A DNA stretch of 64,000 bases from Ceratotherium simum simum (taxonomy: Eukaryota > Chordata > Mammalia > Perissodactyla > Rhinocerotidae), in assembly GCF_000283155.1 (NCBI RefSeq), contig NW_004454178.1, positions 25,273,189 to 25,337,188 on the forward strand, written 5' to 3'. Positions 22,601-34,600 of the stretch are shown here, one piece after another. Within the stretch, counting starts at the first letter, position 1. Every line of letters begins with the position of its first letter. The notes under the pieces were generated by a model that had not been told where the DNA came from, ran no database searches, and worked only from the letters and a program-made list of their open reading frames with translations. The translations under genes were made by a program, and so were the position numbers.

Positions 22601-25600
22601 TGGCCGGAGAAGNNNNNNNNNNNNNNNNNNNNNNNNNNNNNNNNNNNNNNNNNNNNNNNNNNNNNNNNNNNNNNNNNNNNNNNNNNNNNNNNNNNNNNNN
22701 NNNNNNNNNNNNCTGCACATCCTTCTAGTTGCTGTATGTGGGACGCGGCCTCAGCATGGCCGGAGAAGCGGTGCGTCGGTGCGCGCCCGGGATCCGAACC
22801 CGGGACGCCAGCAGCAGAGCTCGCACGCTTAACCGCTAAGCCACGGGGCCAGCCCAACTTAGTGATTTTTGAGTGTTACACAATCTTGTATTCCTACAAT
22901 AAACCCCACTTGGTTATGATGTATTATCTGTTTTTTATATTGCTGGATTCAGTTTGCTAATAGTTTGTTACAGAATTTTGTGTCAGCATTCATGAAGAAT
23001 GTTGGTTTGTATTTTCCTTTTCTTGTAATTTCTTTGTCTGGTTTTGGCATCAGGGCAATGTTAGCCTGGTAGAATAAATGAAGAAGTGTTCCCTCTTGTT
23101 TTCTGAAGGAGTTGTGTACGATTGGTATTATTTCTTCCTTAAATATTTGATAGAATTCACCAGTTAAGCAATCTGGACCTGGAGTTTTCTTGCTGGGAAA
23201 GTTTTTATTTATGAATTCAGTTTATTTCATAGATGTAGGGTTATTCATCTGTTTTGTTTCTTAAGTTGGCTTTGATAATTTTTTTCTTTCAAGGAATTTG
23301 TCCATTTTACCTAAGTTGTAGAATTTATTGATATAAAAGTTGTTCCGAATTCAAAAAGAATTCTCTTATTATTCTGCTAATGTCTGTAGGATCTGTACTG
23401 ATGTTCCCTTTTTCGTTCCTGATACTGGTAATTTGGTTTCTTCTCTTTTTTTCTTGATCATGTTAGCTTGAGGTTTATCCAGTTGATCTTTGCAAAGAAC
23501 TGGCTTTTGTTTTTCTCAATTGTTTGTCCATTTCATTGATTTCTCTTCTGATCTTTATTATTTCCTTCCTTATACTTTGGGTTTAATTTGCTTTTCTTTT
23601 TCTGCCTTCTTAAGGTGGAAACTTAGATCACTGATTTAAAAGACGTTTTCTAAAGCAATTAGAATTTCTAAAGCAATTGTTTGAGGTCTAGGTTATATTT
23701 TACGTAATGCTTTGAGTTTCACCCATGTTGTTGCATTAATCAGTTTTCTGTGTCTTTTTCTTGGAGAGTTCTGTTCTGTTGTATGGGTGTATACCAGTTT
23801 ATTTATCCATGCACAGTTGATGAACCGTTGTGGTATTTCCACTTGGGTGCCATTATGCATAAAGCTGCTATATACTTTTGCTTGCAGGTATTTGTTTTCC
23901 CATACGTTTTTATTTCTTCTGGAAGTAGAATTACTGGATCATGTGGTAAGAGTAAGTCTAACTTGATAAAACACTGCTGTGCTGTTTTCCAAAGTTGAAA
24001 GTACTATTTTTCATTCCTGCTAGCAATGAATGAGAATTCCATTTACCTCACATTCTTGCAGACAACTGGTATTGTCCATCTTTTCAATTTTAGCCACTCT
24101 AGTAGGTATGTATCTATGTCATTGTGACTTTAATTTGCGTTTACCTAATGACTAATGATGTTGAGCATCTTTTCCTGTGCTTGTTTGCTGTCTGTCTTTG
24201 TTCAAGTGTCTATTCACATATTTTGCCCATTTAAAAGTTGGATTGCTTGTCCTGTTATTATTGAGTTGTAAGCTTTATATAGCTGGATATAAGTCCTTTA
24301 TTAGATTTGTGAGGTTTTTTTTTAATGGCTAACATCCTTTTATTAATGTTATATATATATAAAAATTCTGATTAGGAATTCTATAGCTACATTGTAAATC
24401 TTGTATATATATGTATATTCATTTAAATTTGTTTTTAAATGTGTTGATTGGATTATTCGTGTTTTCTTAATTTGAACATTTAATTTATAAAAACTCCCTA
24501 ACTGGTGCATGACAGTAAGGTACAGCTTACATTGATTTATCTGTTACCCCATTATATTTGGTTAGAGGTCATTCTTAGCATTGTTTCAGAGCTTTGGAGT
24601 TGTAGAAAGAAGAGTTTCTAAATGTGAAATAAAGTAAGATCCCAATTTCTGAGCTAAGAATATTGTTGGTAAGCCTGAAACACAGGTTTGGTTCCACACA
24701 TGAACATTTTGGAACAACATTTCCATAATCATGGAGATTTTAAAGGATGTGGAAATGGAGCAGAGCACTGAAGCAGGCCTTTTGGCTTGACCAGCATCCC
24801 GATCCTGTAGTAGTTTATGTATAGTTTACTGTTAATATGTCAAGGTTTCAGACACACAGAATGTCTGCTCATCCCTGGTTCTTTCTAGATTTACTTTTAA
24901 CTTTAATGTGGAGATAACCATTACAAGAGGATAAATTTGAAGAGAAACAGACTTTCCTGGTGGAGTCGTTTTTTTCAAATAACCCTAGAAATACAGATGG
25001 CAATTCTTCTCTTTTTATGTGTAATAGAAATGCAATGTGAGCTCTTAAGACACTCATCTGCCTTAGCAGCAGCTAACTTTTGTTAGGAAAACATTCACTA
25101 CTCTTTTCTTGGTCTTTCCAAGAGCTCGGTTGATATATATGATGCTTCTTGGCTTACCATCCTACTGAGTAGGTGACTCGTCATCCAACACACACTGTGC
25201 TTACACTGATTTCTGCCCTCTGCTTCGCATATAACTTTGGCAAACTCTCTCGTGGGACGCTCAGGCTTCCTGGAGTGAGTATGAATTTAAATGTCTGACT
25301 TATCGTTTTAAAAGCCATTTATTACCATGGTTAAAAATATGTTCTGATGGTCATCAGTAAAAACATACAGAATGTGTATAAAATATCCAAAAATGACATG
25401 CTGTTTAAATGTTAAGCTTTTCGGCATTGTAAAAATTGCCGGCACTCTTTCAGTTTCCTGTACCACCCGATAGTGCCTTTTATGTGGCATAGGCTTTCTC
25501 TTTATCTTTTTCAAAAATCATGTTTAGTGAGGTATGATTTACAGACGGTAAATTCACCATTCTTAGGTATACAGTTCTCTGCATTTTGACAGACACACAC

Positions 25601-28600
25601 AGTCAGTCGTGTAACCACCAGCACAGTTGAGATATAGAATGTTTCCATCAGCTCAGAAAGTTCCCTCAGCCCCTTTGTAGTCAGTCTCTTCTCCTCACCC
25701 CCAGCCCCTGGCAGTCACTGATCTAATTCCTGTCCCTATCGTATTGCCTTTTCCAGAATGTCATATAAATGGACCCGAACAGTATGTAGCATTTTGTATA
25801 TGGCTTCTTTCACTTAGCACATTGCTTTCGAGATTCATCTCTGTTGTTGCATGTATTATTATTTCCACTGGCCATTGCTGACTTTGAAGATGGAGGAAGG
25901 GGCCGTGAGCCAAGGAGTATGGGTGGCCTCTTGAAGCTGGAAAATGAAGGAAGTGGATTTTCCCTAGAGCCACCAGATAGGAATGAAGCCCTGACAACTC
26001 TTTGATTTTAGCCCAGTGAGACCCCTTTTGGACTTCTAACCCACAGAAGATAATAAATTTGTATTGTCTAAGCCACTTGAGTACGTGGTAATTTATTATA
26101 GCAACAATTCAAAACTAAAATAAGTAGTTGTGCTTTTTTTGTCTTAAGAAATCTTTGAGAAATACAAAGATTTCCTCCTATTTTTTTAAAGTAGTTTTAT
26201 AGCTTTAGGTTTTACAGGTAGGTCTGTGATCCATTTTGAGTTAATTTTTGCATATGGTGCAAGATAAGGGTCTAGTTTCTCCTCCTCCCTTCTCCTCCCA
26301 GAATGAATGGGGAAGTGTTCTCTTCTATTTCCTGGAAAAAAGTTTATGTAGAATTAGTATTAATTCTTTATTAATGGTAGACTTAACCGTGAAACCACCT
26401 GGGTCTGGAATTTTGTTGTTGTTGTTTTGTTTTATTTTTGTGGTAAGGTTTTAAGTATGAATACAATTTCTTTAATAGATATAGCGCCATTTAGGTTATT
26501 TATTCTTGAGTGAGCTTTGTGTCTTTCAAGGAGTTTGTTCATATCATCCCACATTTTCAAGTTTATTGTTATAAGATTGCTCTTAATATTTTCTTATCAA
26601 GGTCTATCGAGTCTGTGTTGATATCCCCTCTTTAATTCCTGGTATTGAAAATTTATGTTTTCTTTTTGTCTTGATCAGATTAGCTAGAGGATTATCAATT
26701 TAGTTGATCTCAGCAGAGAACTGGCTTTTGGTCTCATTGATTTTCCAGTAATATTTTTTGTTTTCTACTCATATCTTTGTTATTTCCTTCCTTCTGCTGG
26801 TTTTCAGTTTAATTTGCTTGCTTTTTCTAGTTCTTAAGATGGAAGTTTGGACAGATAATAGTGTATTTCCATTTTACCCTCCCAACCTTTACTTTATAGT
26901 TCTCATTTACTTTACATATGTTATAACCCAGAATGCATTGTTATTATCTTTGCTTTAAACAGTCTATTTTCTTTATATATTTATCAACATACTTACCATT
27001 TATGATCTTCATTCCTTTCTGTAGATCTGAGTTTCCATCTGTTCTTTTCCTTGTGCCTGCAGAACATCCTTGGATTTTTTTTGTAGTGCAAATTTGCTGC
27101 TGATGAATTCTGCCAGCTTTGCTGAATATTGAATTCTTAAGTTGACAATTTCAGCATTTTAAGGATATCGTTCTGCTGCCGTCTGACTTGTATTTTTTTC
27201 TTATAAGAAGTTAGTGGTAATTCTTCGTTCTGCTTTATGGGATGTGCATTTTATTCTCTGGCTGCTTTTAAGGTTGTCTCTTTATCACAGTTTTCAGCAG
27301 TGTGATTATGATGTGCTTTGATTTGGTGTTCTGTTTTATCTCATTTTGGGTTTATTGAGCTTTTTGGATCTGTGTGTTATAGTTTTCATCAAATTTAAAA
27401 ATAGTTTGACCAACATTTCTTTAAATATTTTTTCTATAACTCCTTTCTGGGACTCCAATTATATATATTAATATCTCTTACATATATATTACCTCTGCAT
27501 ATAAATTATACCTCCATTGGGTCACAAGGTTTTATTCAGTTTTCTTTCTGTGCTTCATTGTGGATAATTTCTATTCCTGCAGTGTCTGATTTACTGTGAA
27601 GCTCATCCAGTGAAGTTTTCATTTCAGATATTATGTTTTTTAGCTATTGATGTTCTGTTTGGTTCTTTTTTTATTTTTTCCATTTCTTTCTTCATTGTGT
27701 ACATGGTTTCCTCTAAATCTCAGCACCTCTCTATAACAGCTGACTTAGTGTCTGTCTGCAGCTCCATGTTGGCTTCCCGTCCCCCGTGTCACAGCTGAGC
27801 ACCTGCCCACTGCCACTGCCCTGCCCTCCACCCCCAGGCCTGCCCAGAGGCTCCTCACTGCCCTACCCTCCTCCCTGGCGTGGCTCCAGTCCTTACAGTC
27901 TGCTGTAGCTGGCTCATTTATTCCTGCCTTCTGCTCTGCTCCCAGTCTGCCTTCCTCATCTACACTGTCTCTCTCCCTCTCCTTCTCCTCTTTGTCTTCC
28001 CTTACCCTGCCCATCGTCAGATCCCAGCTAGACAGCCTGATTTGAAGTGGCTCTGCCACCTACTAGCTATGTTAGTTAATCCATGTGCCTGAGTTTCTTC
28101 TCTAAAGCAGTAGTGTTGTGCCCGTCCCACTGACTGGGTGAGTGACTGTGTGCATAGCATACGTCCCTGCTCCACGTGTCTGCGTGCTTATTATTGTGGT
28201 GGTTGTCGTCCTTACTTTCAGGTCTTACCTAATGGCACACCTGCCAAGCTTTCCCTGAATAATTCAACCCACACCAGCTTTTCCTCTTAAATGAACCAAC
28301 TTCATGTGTGGTCAGTGTTGCACAGTTTTGTCTTCATATATTTTAATGTTGGGGTGGGCCAACTAGGCCTGTGAGCCAGATCCCACCCTGGGCCAGTTTT
28401 TGTGCAGCCCTCAAGCTTGTGGTTTTTACATTTTTAAAGGACTATAAAAAAAAAATAAATTAATTAAGTAAAACAGAATATGTGACAGAGACCTGTGGCC
28501 CAAAGCCTGAAATACTTACTGTCTGGCCCTTTACAGAAGAAGTTTGCCAGCCCTGATCTACAAGTTCATCTTGGCAGGGAATGTATTTTTCCTGCCTTTT

Positions 28601-31600
28601 AAGTTGAAAATTTGCATAGAGTGTAATTTCCAGTGTGCTGTAAATATTGACATTTAAAAATAAAAGTATTATATTGCTTTTTAAAATGTTTCCAGTAGAA
28701 TCTAAATACCATGGATACACCCACCATTGTGCGTATTTTTAAAAATATGAACAAACTCTACTTCAGTGGTTGGAAAATATTCATTGTTGCTTTTTCCAAA
28801 AAAACACTCATATTTTTATTCCACTTGTCCCATCGAACTTTATCCTAATGTAAACATTTTTCTGCTTATAAGTATTTTGTCACCCTCTCATACTGTTCTG
28901 TAACTATATATATTTAATTATTTTAAAAGTTCCTTTAATTTAAGATTCGTAGATGTTAAGCATTTTCTTTTCAACATTTGTTGCAGTTATTGTTTGTACC
29001 AGCTCCTGGCTCCTGGTTTCCTCCTTTGTGGCTGGCTCCCCCTCCTGCCCCGAATCCCGACCCTCTAACTAGGAGTCCCTGAAAGGCTTCATCCTCTCCT
29101 TGGACCTCCACGGTCAGGTCCCCAGGGACCTTGCCAGCTCATGAAATCTGAATGTTTCTGTACACTGAGCAGCTCCCAAACTGCTCTCACCCAGCTCCGA
29201 CCTTGCCCCCGCACTCCAGCATGATCTTGACATGAAATCTCAAATTAATGTGTCTGATGTGCACTTTTGTGCACTTTTGTCCTCTGCAGTCTTTTTATCT
29301 TTGCGGTGGCAACTCTGCCCTTTCCATCGCAGGGTCAAAGATCCTAGCTCTTTGGCTCCTTTCTTCCCTGCCCCATGCCTAATCTGTCAGCAAATCCTGG
29401 TGTGCTACCATCAAGATATTTCCACTTCAGCTGTTCCCACCCTGGTCTCAACCAGCATGATCTCTCCCCTGGATTATTATTGTAACAAATAGCCTTGAAG
29501 AGGCTCTGGCTCTGTGATCTGTTTACATGATCCTGTCCCTCCTCCATTGAGACCCCTCTGGTGGCTCCGAGCCTCACTCTGAATAAAAGCCAGCACACTT
29601 ATGGTGGCCTGCAAGGTCGGGCCTGTTACCTCTTGGCCTCAGCTCCTCCTTCCCCTGCCTCGCTGTCTGGCCTTGCAGTGTTCCCTGAACACACCAAGCC
29701 CTCTCGTGGGCCTCACCTGGCTTCCCCTGCCTGGAGTGTTCTTCACTCTGATGTCTTCCTTCTTCAAGCTTTCGCTCTCTCTAGCCACCGTGTTTAAAAC
29801 TGCAACCCTTCCCACCTCCTCCTCCCTTAGCTCGTTTCACCTGCTACTATATAATTACTTCTTTTGTCTCCCTCCCACTAGAATGTAAGCTTCATAAGGG
29901 CAGGAGGGTGGCGCTGATGTGTCACTGGTTCCTAGAATAGTGCCTGCCACCTCATAGGCACTCATCAAATATCTGTTGAATGAGTAATGACTTCAACAGT
30001 GTGTTGCAAGCTTTGATGGTTATTAAACATAAAATAGCATTTCATCTGAAATGTATCCGAGAATGATGGGGTTACATTAACATTTTTCTCTGATTTAGTT
30101 GATGTGTTTGTGAATAAATATTACTTTGCACTAGAAAGAAGCATTCAATATCAGTTTTCTTCCTTCCTTTTGTCTTTGTAGATGTAGACAATGAGATCTG
30201 CTTGTTCACATAAATAAGTAGATGGGCAGGGAAGGTGTTTTCTTACAGCTGTGTCATTCTGTCTTTGGACTTCAAAGTCAGAGGCCAAAAATTATTTAAG
30301 ATATTTTCATGATCTTTCAGCTGACGACTAGATGAGTTTTTTTTTTTTAATATAATTTTATTTATTTATTTTTTTTCCCCCAAAGCTGCAGTAGATAGTT
30401 GTGTGTTATAGCTGCACATTCTTCTAGTTGCTGTATGTGGGACGCGGCCTCAGCATGGCCAGAGAAGCAGTCTGTCGGTGCGCACGCCGGGATCCGAACC
30501 CGGGCTGCCAGCAGCGGAGCTCGAGCACTTAACCGCTAAGCCACGGGGCCGGCCCTAGATGAGTTTCCTTCTTCCATTTTGTTGAAAGCAGAGAATTGGA
30601 AATGACCTGACTTGGAAAAGGCTTTACAAACCCAGTCATTAGAGTTCCTTTGCGTTCCAGTTTCTGAAGCAAGAACCAAAACCACTCTCCAAGACCTGTC
30701 AACTGACTGCTAACCATACCTGCCTCTCTTCACTTGGAAGTACCTTGTTTTGCCTGAAGTACCCAGAAAGAGTAAAATTGTGACATTTTTAATTTCATCA
30801 TACCCTTACCAATATATTAAACACTTAGCACATTATATTTTCCTCAAAAGCTTGAAGCTACAGATTTAGATCATTCCATTTATTGGAAATAGCTGCCGTA
30901 TGCATTAATAGGCAGAACCAGTTCTAATTGTCAAACTAGTCAGCAGGCAGACTCTCTATCGGGCGAAGTCTTACTTCCCTTTTCACCTCGGAGATGTGCC
31001 TCTGACAGCCATCTCACTCCTGAGTTTAATTCCTAGTGAAGGTGAGGCGTGGAGCTGGTCACCTGTTGCTTATTGGCACCCTCTTTGCTTGCCTCTCATG
31101 GGGTGACACATTCTTGTACAGTAGTCTAGGGATTGAAGTTACTAAATGAAATTTTAATCATCGCTACCATCAGACTCCAGAGTATGTTTGAATTCAAGAC
31201 ATTCCAACATGAACCAGGATATCTTATTTATAACGCCAAGCTTTGCCCTTAACAGAAATGGATGTAAGATAGGGAACAGCACAACCCTACTGTAATGCCT
31301 CAGTTCAAGGAGCTTTACTGTGACGAGTGCATCACATGGTCCTTTTGTCCTCTGAGATTTGTTTACGTAGGGCAGTGCATCACAGTAAGAGGGTAGATGA
31401 GTAGTAGGCCTTCTTTTACAAGTGGGAGAAAGGTTGGAAAGGACAGGTGGGAAGGGACAGCTGCATGACTCCTTGAGCTCAGGAACACTGTCAGGCAGGT
31501 TCATTTTAGGACAGAGCACATGTGGACACTGGCCATTAGAAATGGATTCTCTTAAAGCTGTTTGTGCCCACATACCCTTTGGACAGTCTGTCCTCCCAGG

Positions 31601-34600
31601 GATCTCCGTAACCTGGCTGGAAGACACTGGTGTATGGTTCCTGGAAGGCAGGCAGGAGTGGGCTCCAGGGTACAAGTGGAGGGAAGTGGTTCCTCTCATT
31701 GTAACCCTGGAGGGTGAGGACAGGCTAGCTGATGGAGAGCTGGGTGCCAGGAACTTTCTCTTGCTGCATTTCATTGTTGTACTTGAATACCCAGTTATAT
31801 GAGCAGCAGGATGTTTTCAGCCACAGCAGCCATGGAGGGTGACATAGTTGGCCTGTCCTAGCCTTGGATGTGGTGCTCTGGGCCATGGTGCACACTGGGT
31901 TACAGACACCCCAAGTGAACCCTCTGCCTGCTGGCTCCGGAGTTGAGCAGCCCTTTCTCCACTCTCCACCCTGCGCAGTGCAAGCTTGAGAGCCAGACCC
32001 AGAAGTGGATCAGCGAGAATTCTTCAACTGGGGTCTTCATTGAGAAAAGCACAGTAAATGAGAGATGCCGTTGGGTTTCATCTCAGTCTGATCTGCTTCC
32101 CAGCTGCTTTTTAAGTTGGACTATGGAGTTTCTGGCCAATTCAGTAATGAATAAGCAAACTGGATAAGGTCCAAAAACTATGTGGCTTAGACGAGGGAAA
32201 AAGAAGCACTGGCTCAGAAGCAGGTCATCTTCCTGAAGGAGATTTGCTTCATGAGATAGAAAAAAGAATTAGAACAGCCTGCTCTCTATGGTCATTGAGT
32301 TCAGAGATGATCGAATTCTAATCATTATTAAATGAGAATTTGACTAGGACAGAAGAATATGGTAAGGTCAATACCATATTAGACCAAATCACAGTTTCGT
32401 TGACACAGGGTAGGCAGTGGAGTTGAAACTATATGATCAGTGAAATGGAAGGCCAACTGGAGAAGAAATGTCGTGTGGCGGATGGAATGGCCAGAGCACA
32501 GCCTTGAGGATGAAGAGCAGAGCAGGGAAGATGGAGCGCTGACAGCCGAAAGCTGTGATAATGTGGTAATGATCCGTAGAGCACCGCCTGGTATGAGGAG
32601 CCTGATGATAGATTGCCGTGGCACGGTGATCAATACAGAATATCAGAGACCAGTGTCCACAGAGCCTGTGTGAACAACGGTGTGCTCTGAGTGTTTTCTA
32701 CCTACAGTGCCACTTATGTGAAAAGTTCTTATATCCAGAGTTAATTTCCCCCCCCCAAAATAATTTAATACCGTCAGTCACTAATCCAAGTGTGTTTATA
32801 AGCACTAGAAATAGATGTATCAAATAAGTGCGGTAAGGATAGACTAGTAAATGCTGTAGGATGGTTAGACAAGCAATTAGAAAAAATACACCACCTTATT
32901 CTGTATAATAAACTGTAGATGAATGAATGAGCTTATGAAATACAGGAAACTAAGATTACTAGGAGAAAATGTAAAATAAAATTTTTTGATAATCCTCATT
33001 GGGAAAGACCTTTTTAAACATAATACCAAAGACAGAAACCACAGAAAGAGAGACTGGCTTCTTAAAAATGAAAGCCAGTTGAACAACAAAATCAAAAGGC
33101 AAACAGCAGAGTAAGAAACATTGTTTAACAATTGTAAAAGGCAAAAGTTAATCTTCTTAAGAACTTTTTTATATTGGTAGTTAAAAGATGAATACCTCGG
33201 TAATAAAAGAGTTCAAGAACATTAACCATTCAGTTCTTACAGGAAAAAATACAAATGACCAATAATGTGAAATAAATTTCAGCCTTGCTAGCATTCATCA
33301 GATGAATGTAAAATAAAAGAGAAATAGTATTTCTCTTCTGTCACACTGGCAACGCATAAAAACGTTGGGGTCCAGGGAATGCCAGTTTTAGCTGCCGGAT
33401 AACTTAAATGTTTATGCAATCTCAAAACTCTTAAAAATTTTTTTTAGTGATGATTCGAGACTAACCACCTACTATTAAATGTTCCTTTTATGTAAGAAGC
33501 TGAGGGAAGTGATAAGATGTACTATTGCTGATTTGTTCATGGTGATAAATATTTTGGGGGAAGTTGAATCTTTATTTTAAAGATGGTGTTAATTTTGTCA
33601 AATTGTGAAGTTTGGAGTCATTTAATTCCTGGGGGCATTTCCAGGCTCAAGCCCATTCGTGCTGGAGCCCCCCCTCTGCTGACGGCAGCACCAGCGTGCT
33701 TACAATGCAGAACCAAGTTCACCTGCGGGGCGGCTCATCTGCTGGCTGGCTCTAGAAGAGGCAGAGGCAGGAGGCACAATCAAGGAAGTTGGGACTGTGC
33801 TGTGGGGTCTGCAGACCTGAGGGGTGGCATGGCGGTGCCGCTCCAACCACGGACATCCTCCTGCATGCCTGTCAGCGCCTATGCCAGTGCCTGCTCTGTT
33901 CTGCAGGCTGCACTGAGGCTCAGCCAGCCAGCCAGCCCACAACTATTGACTGGGCACACTCCCTGAGGCAGCACTTTTGTCTGTCTGGTTCACTGCTGTG
34001 TCCCCACGGCCTGGAGCAGTGCCCGGCAGAGGGTCCGTGCTCAGTGCATGTTTGATGCATAATAGAAGCCATGTGCCAGGCACTGGGAATACAGCAGTTG
34101 ACGCTGGTCCACCTCCCCCTTGGAACTGACATTCTCGTGGGGAGGCCACAGCAAACAGATGAGCAAGTAGCTTAAACGGGGCGAGTGCCTGTTGTGAGGT
34201 GTGTTTGAGGGAATACACCGGTGCTGCAGTGCGGAAAAGGGTGGGGCCGAGGTGAGAGCGGGGCAGTGCAGGTCGAGTGCTCCAAGAGACTGAGGAGGAG
34301 AAGGAGCAGTCATCTAGAAGGATGCCTACCCTTCCCTGAGGGCCCCGGCCCATGAGGAGTGGACAGCAGGCGGGCCAGGTGGAGCTGATTTGTATTAATC
34401 ATGTCGGGGGCAGGATCTGGTGAAGTAACCAAGGAACCCTGCAGTCCTATTTTTAAACTCTTCATTCTCTGTATTTGCCGTTTCCTAACATAGTGTTTGC
34501 TTTTTGTTTCCTTTTTTTTTTAATTTAAAGGATTTTTTGTTTTGTTTTGTGTTTTTTGATAGATGAGGGTTACTACCAGGGTGGAAAATTTCAGTTTGAA

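Larger units (their letters stand above)
18402..34562 (+). other. UBE2F: UBE2F intron 4 (16,161 bp, the largest)
   Basis: Dominated by transposon debris: a MIR (about 18665-18905), antisense L1 pieces (about 21050-24310 and 25505-27730), two antisense EREs, a MaLR LTR piece (about 25870-26120), an hAT-Charlie element (about 28350-28556), an L2 (about 29535-29985) and a sense L1ME piece (about 32800-33480). Stretches 19000-20900, 24350-25500, 28600-29500 and 30560-32700 show nothing I can identify. The longest open frame in the window (31154-31774, minus, 206 codons) lies here with no recognisable family. Confidence 0.85.

Noticed and set aside
22513..22960. Two open frames of 114 and 138 codons on opposite strands running through the N run
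   Set aside because: They exist only because N codons are not read as stops; the real sequence is an ERE inserted in an L1.
29553..29568. Third CTCF-like site in CCCCTCTGGTGGCTCC
   Set aside because: The core lacks the GGCGC part and lies inside a diverged L2, so the match is too weak.
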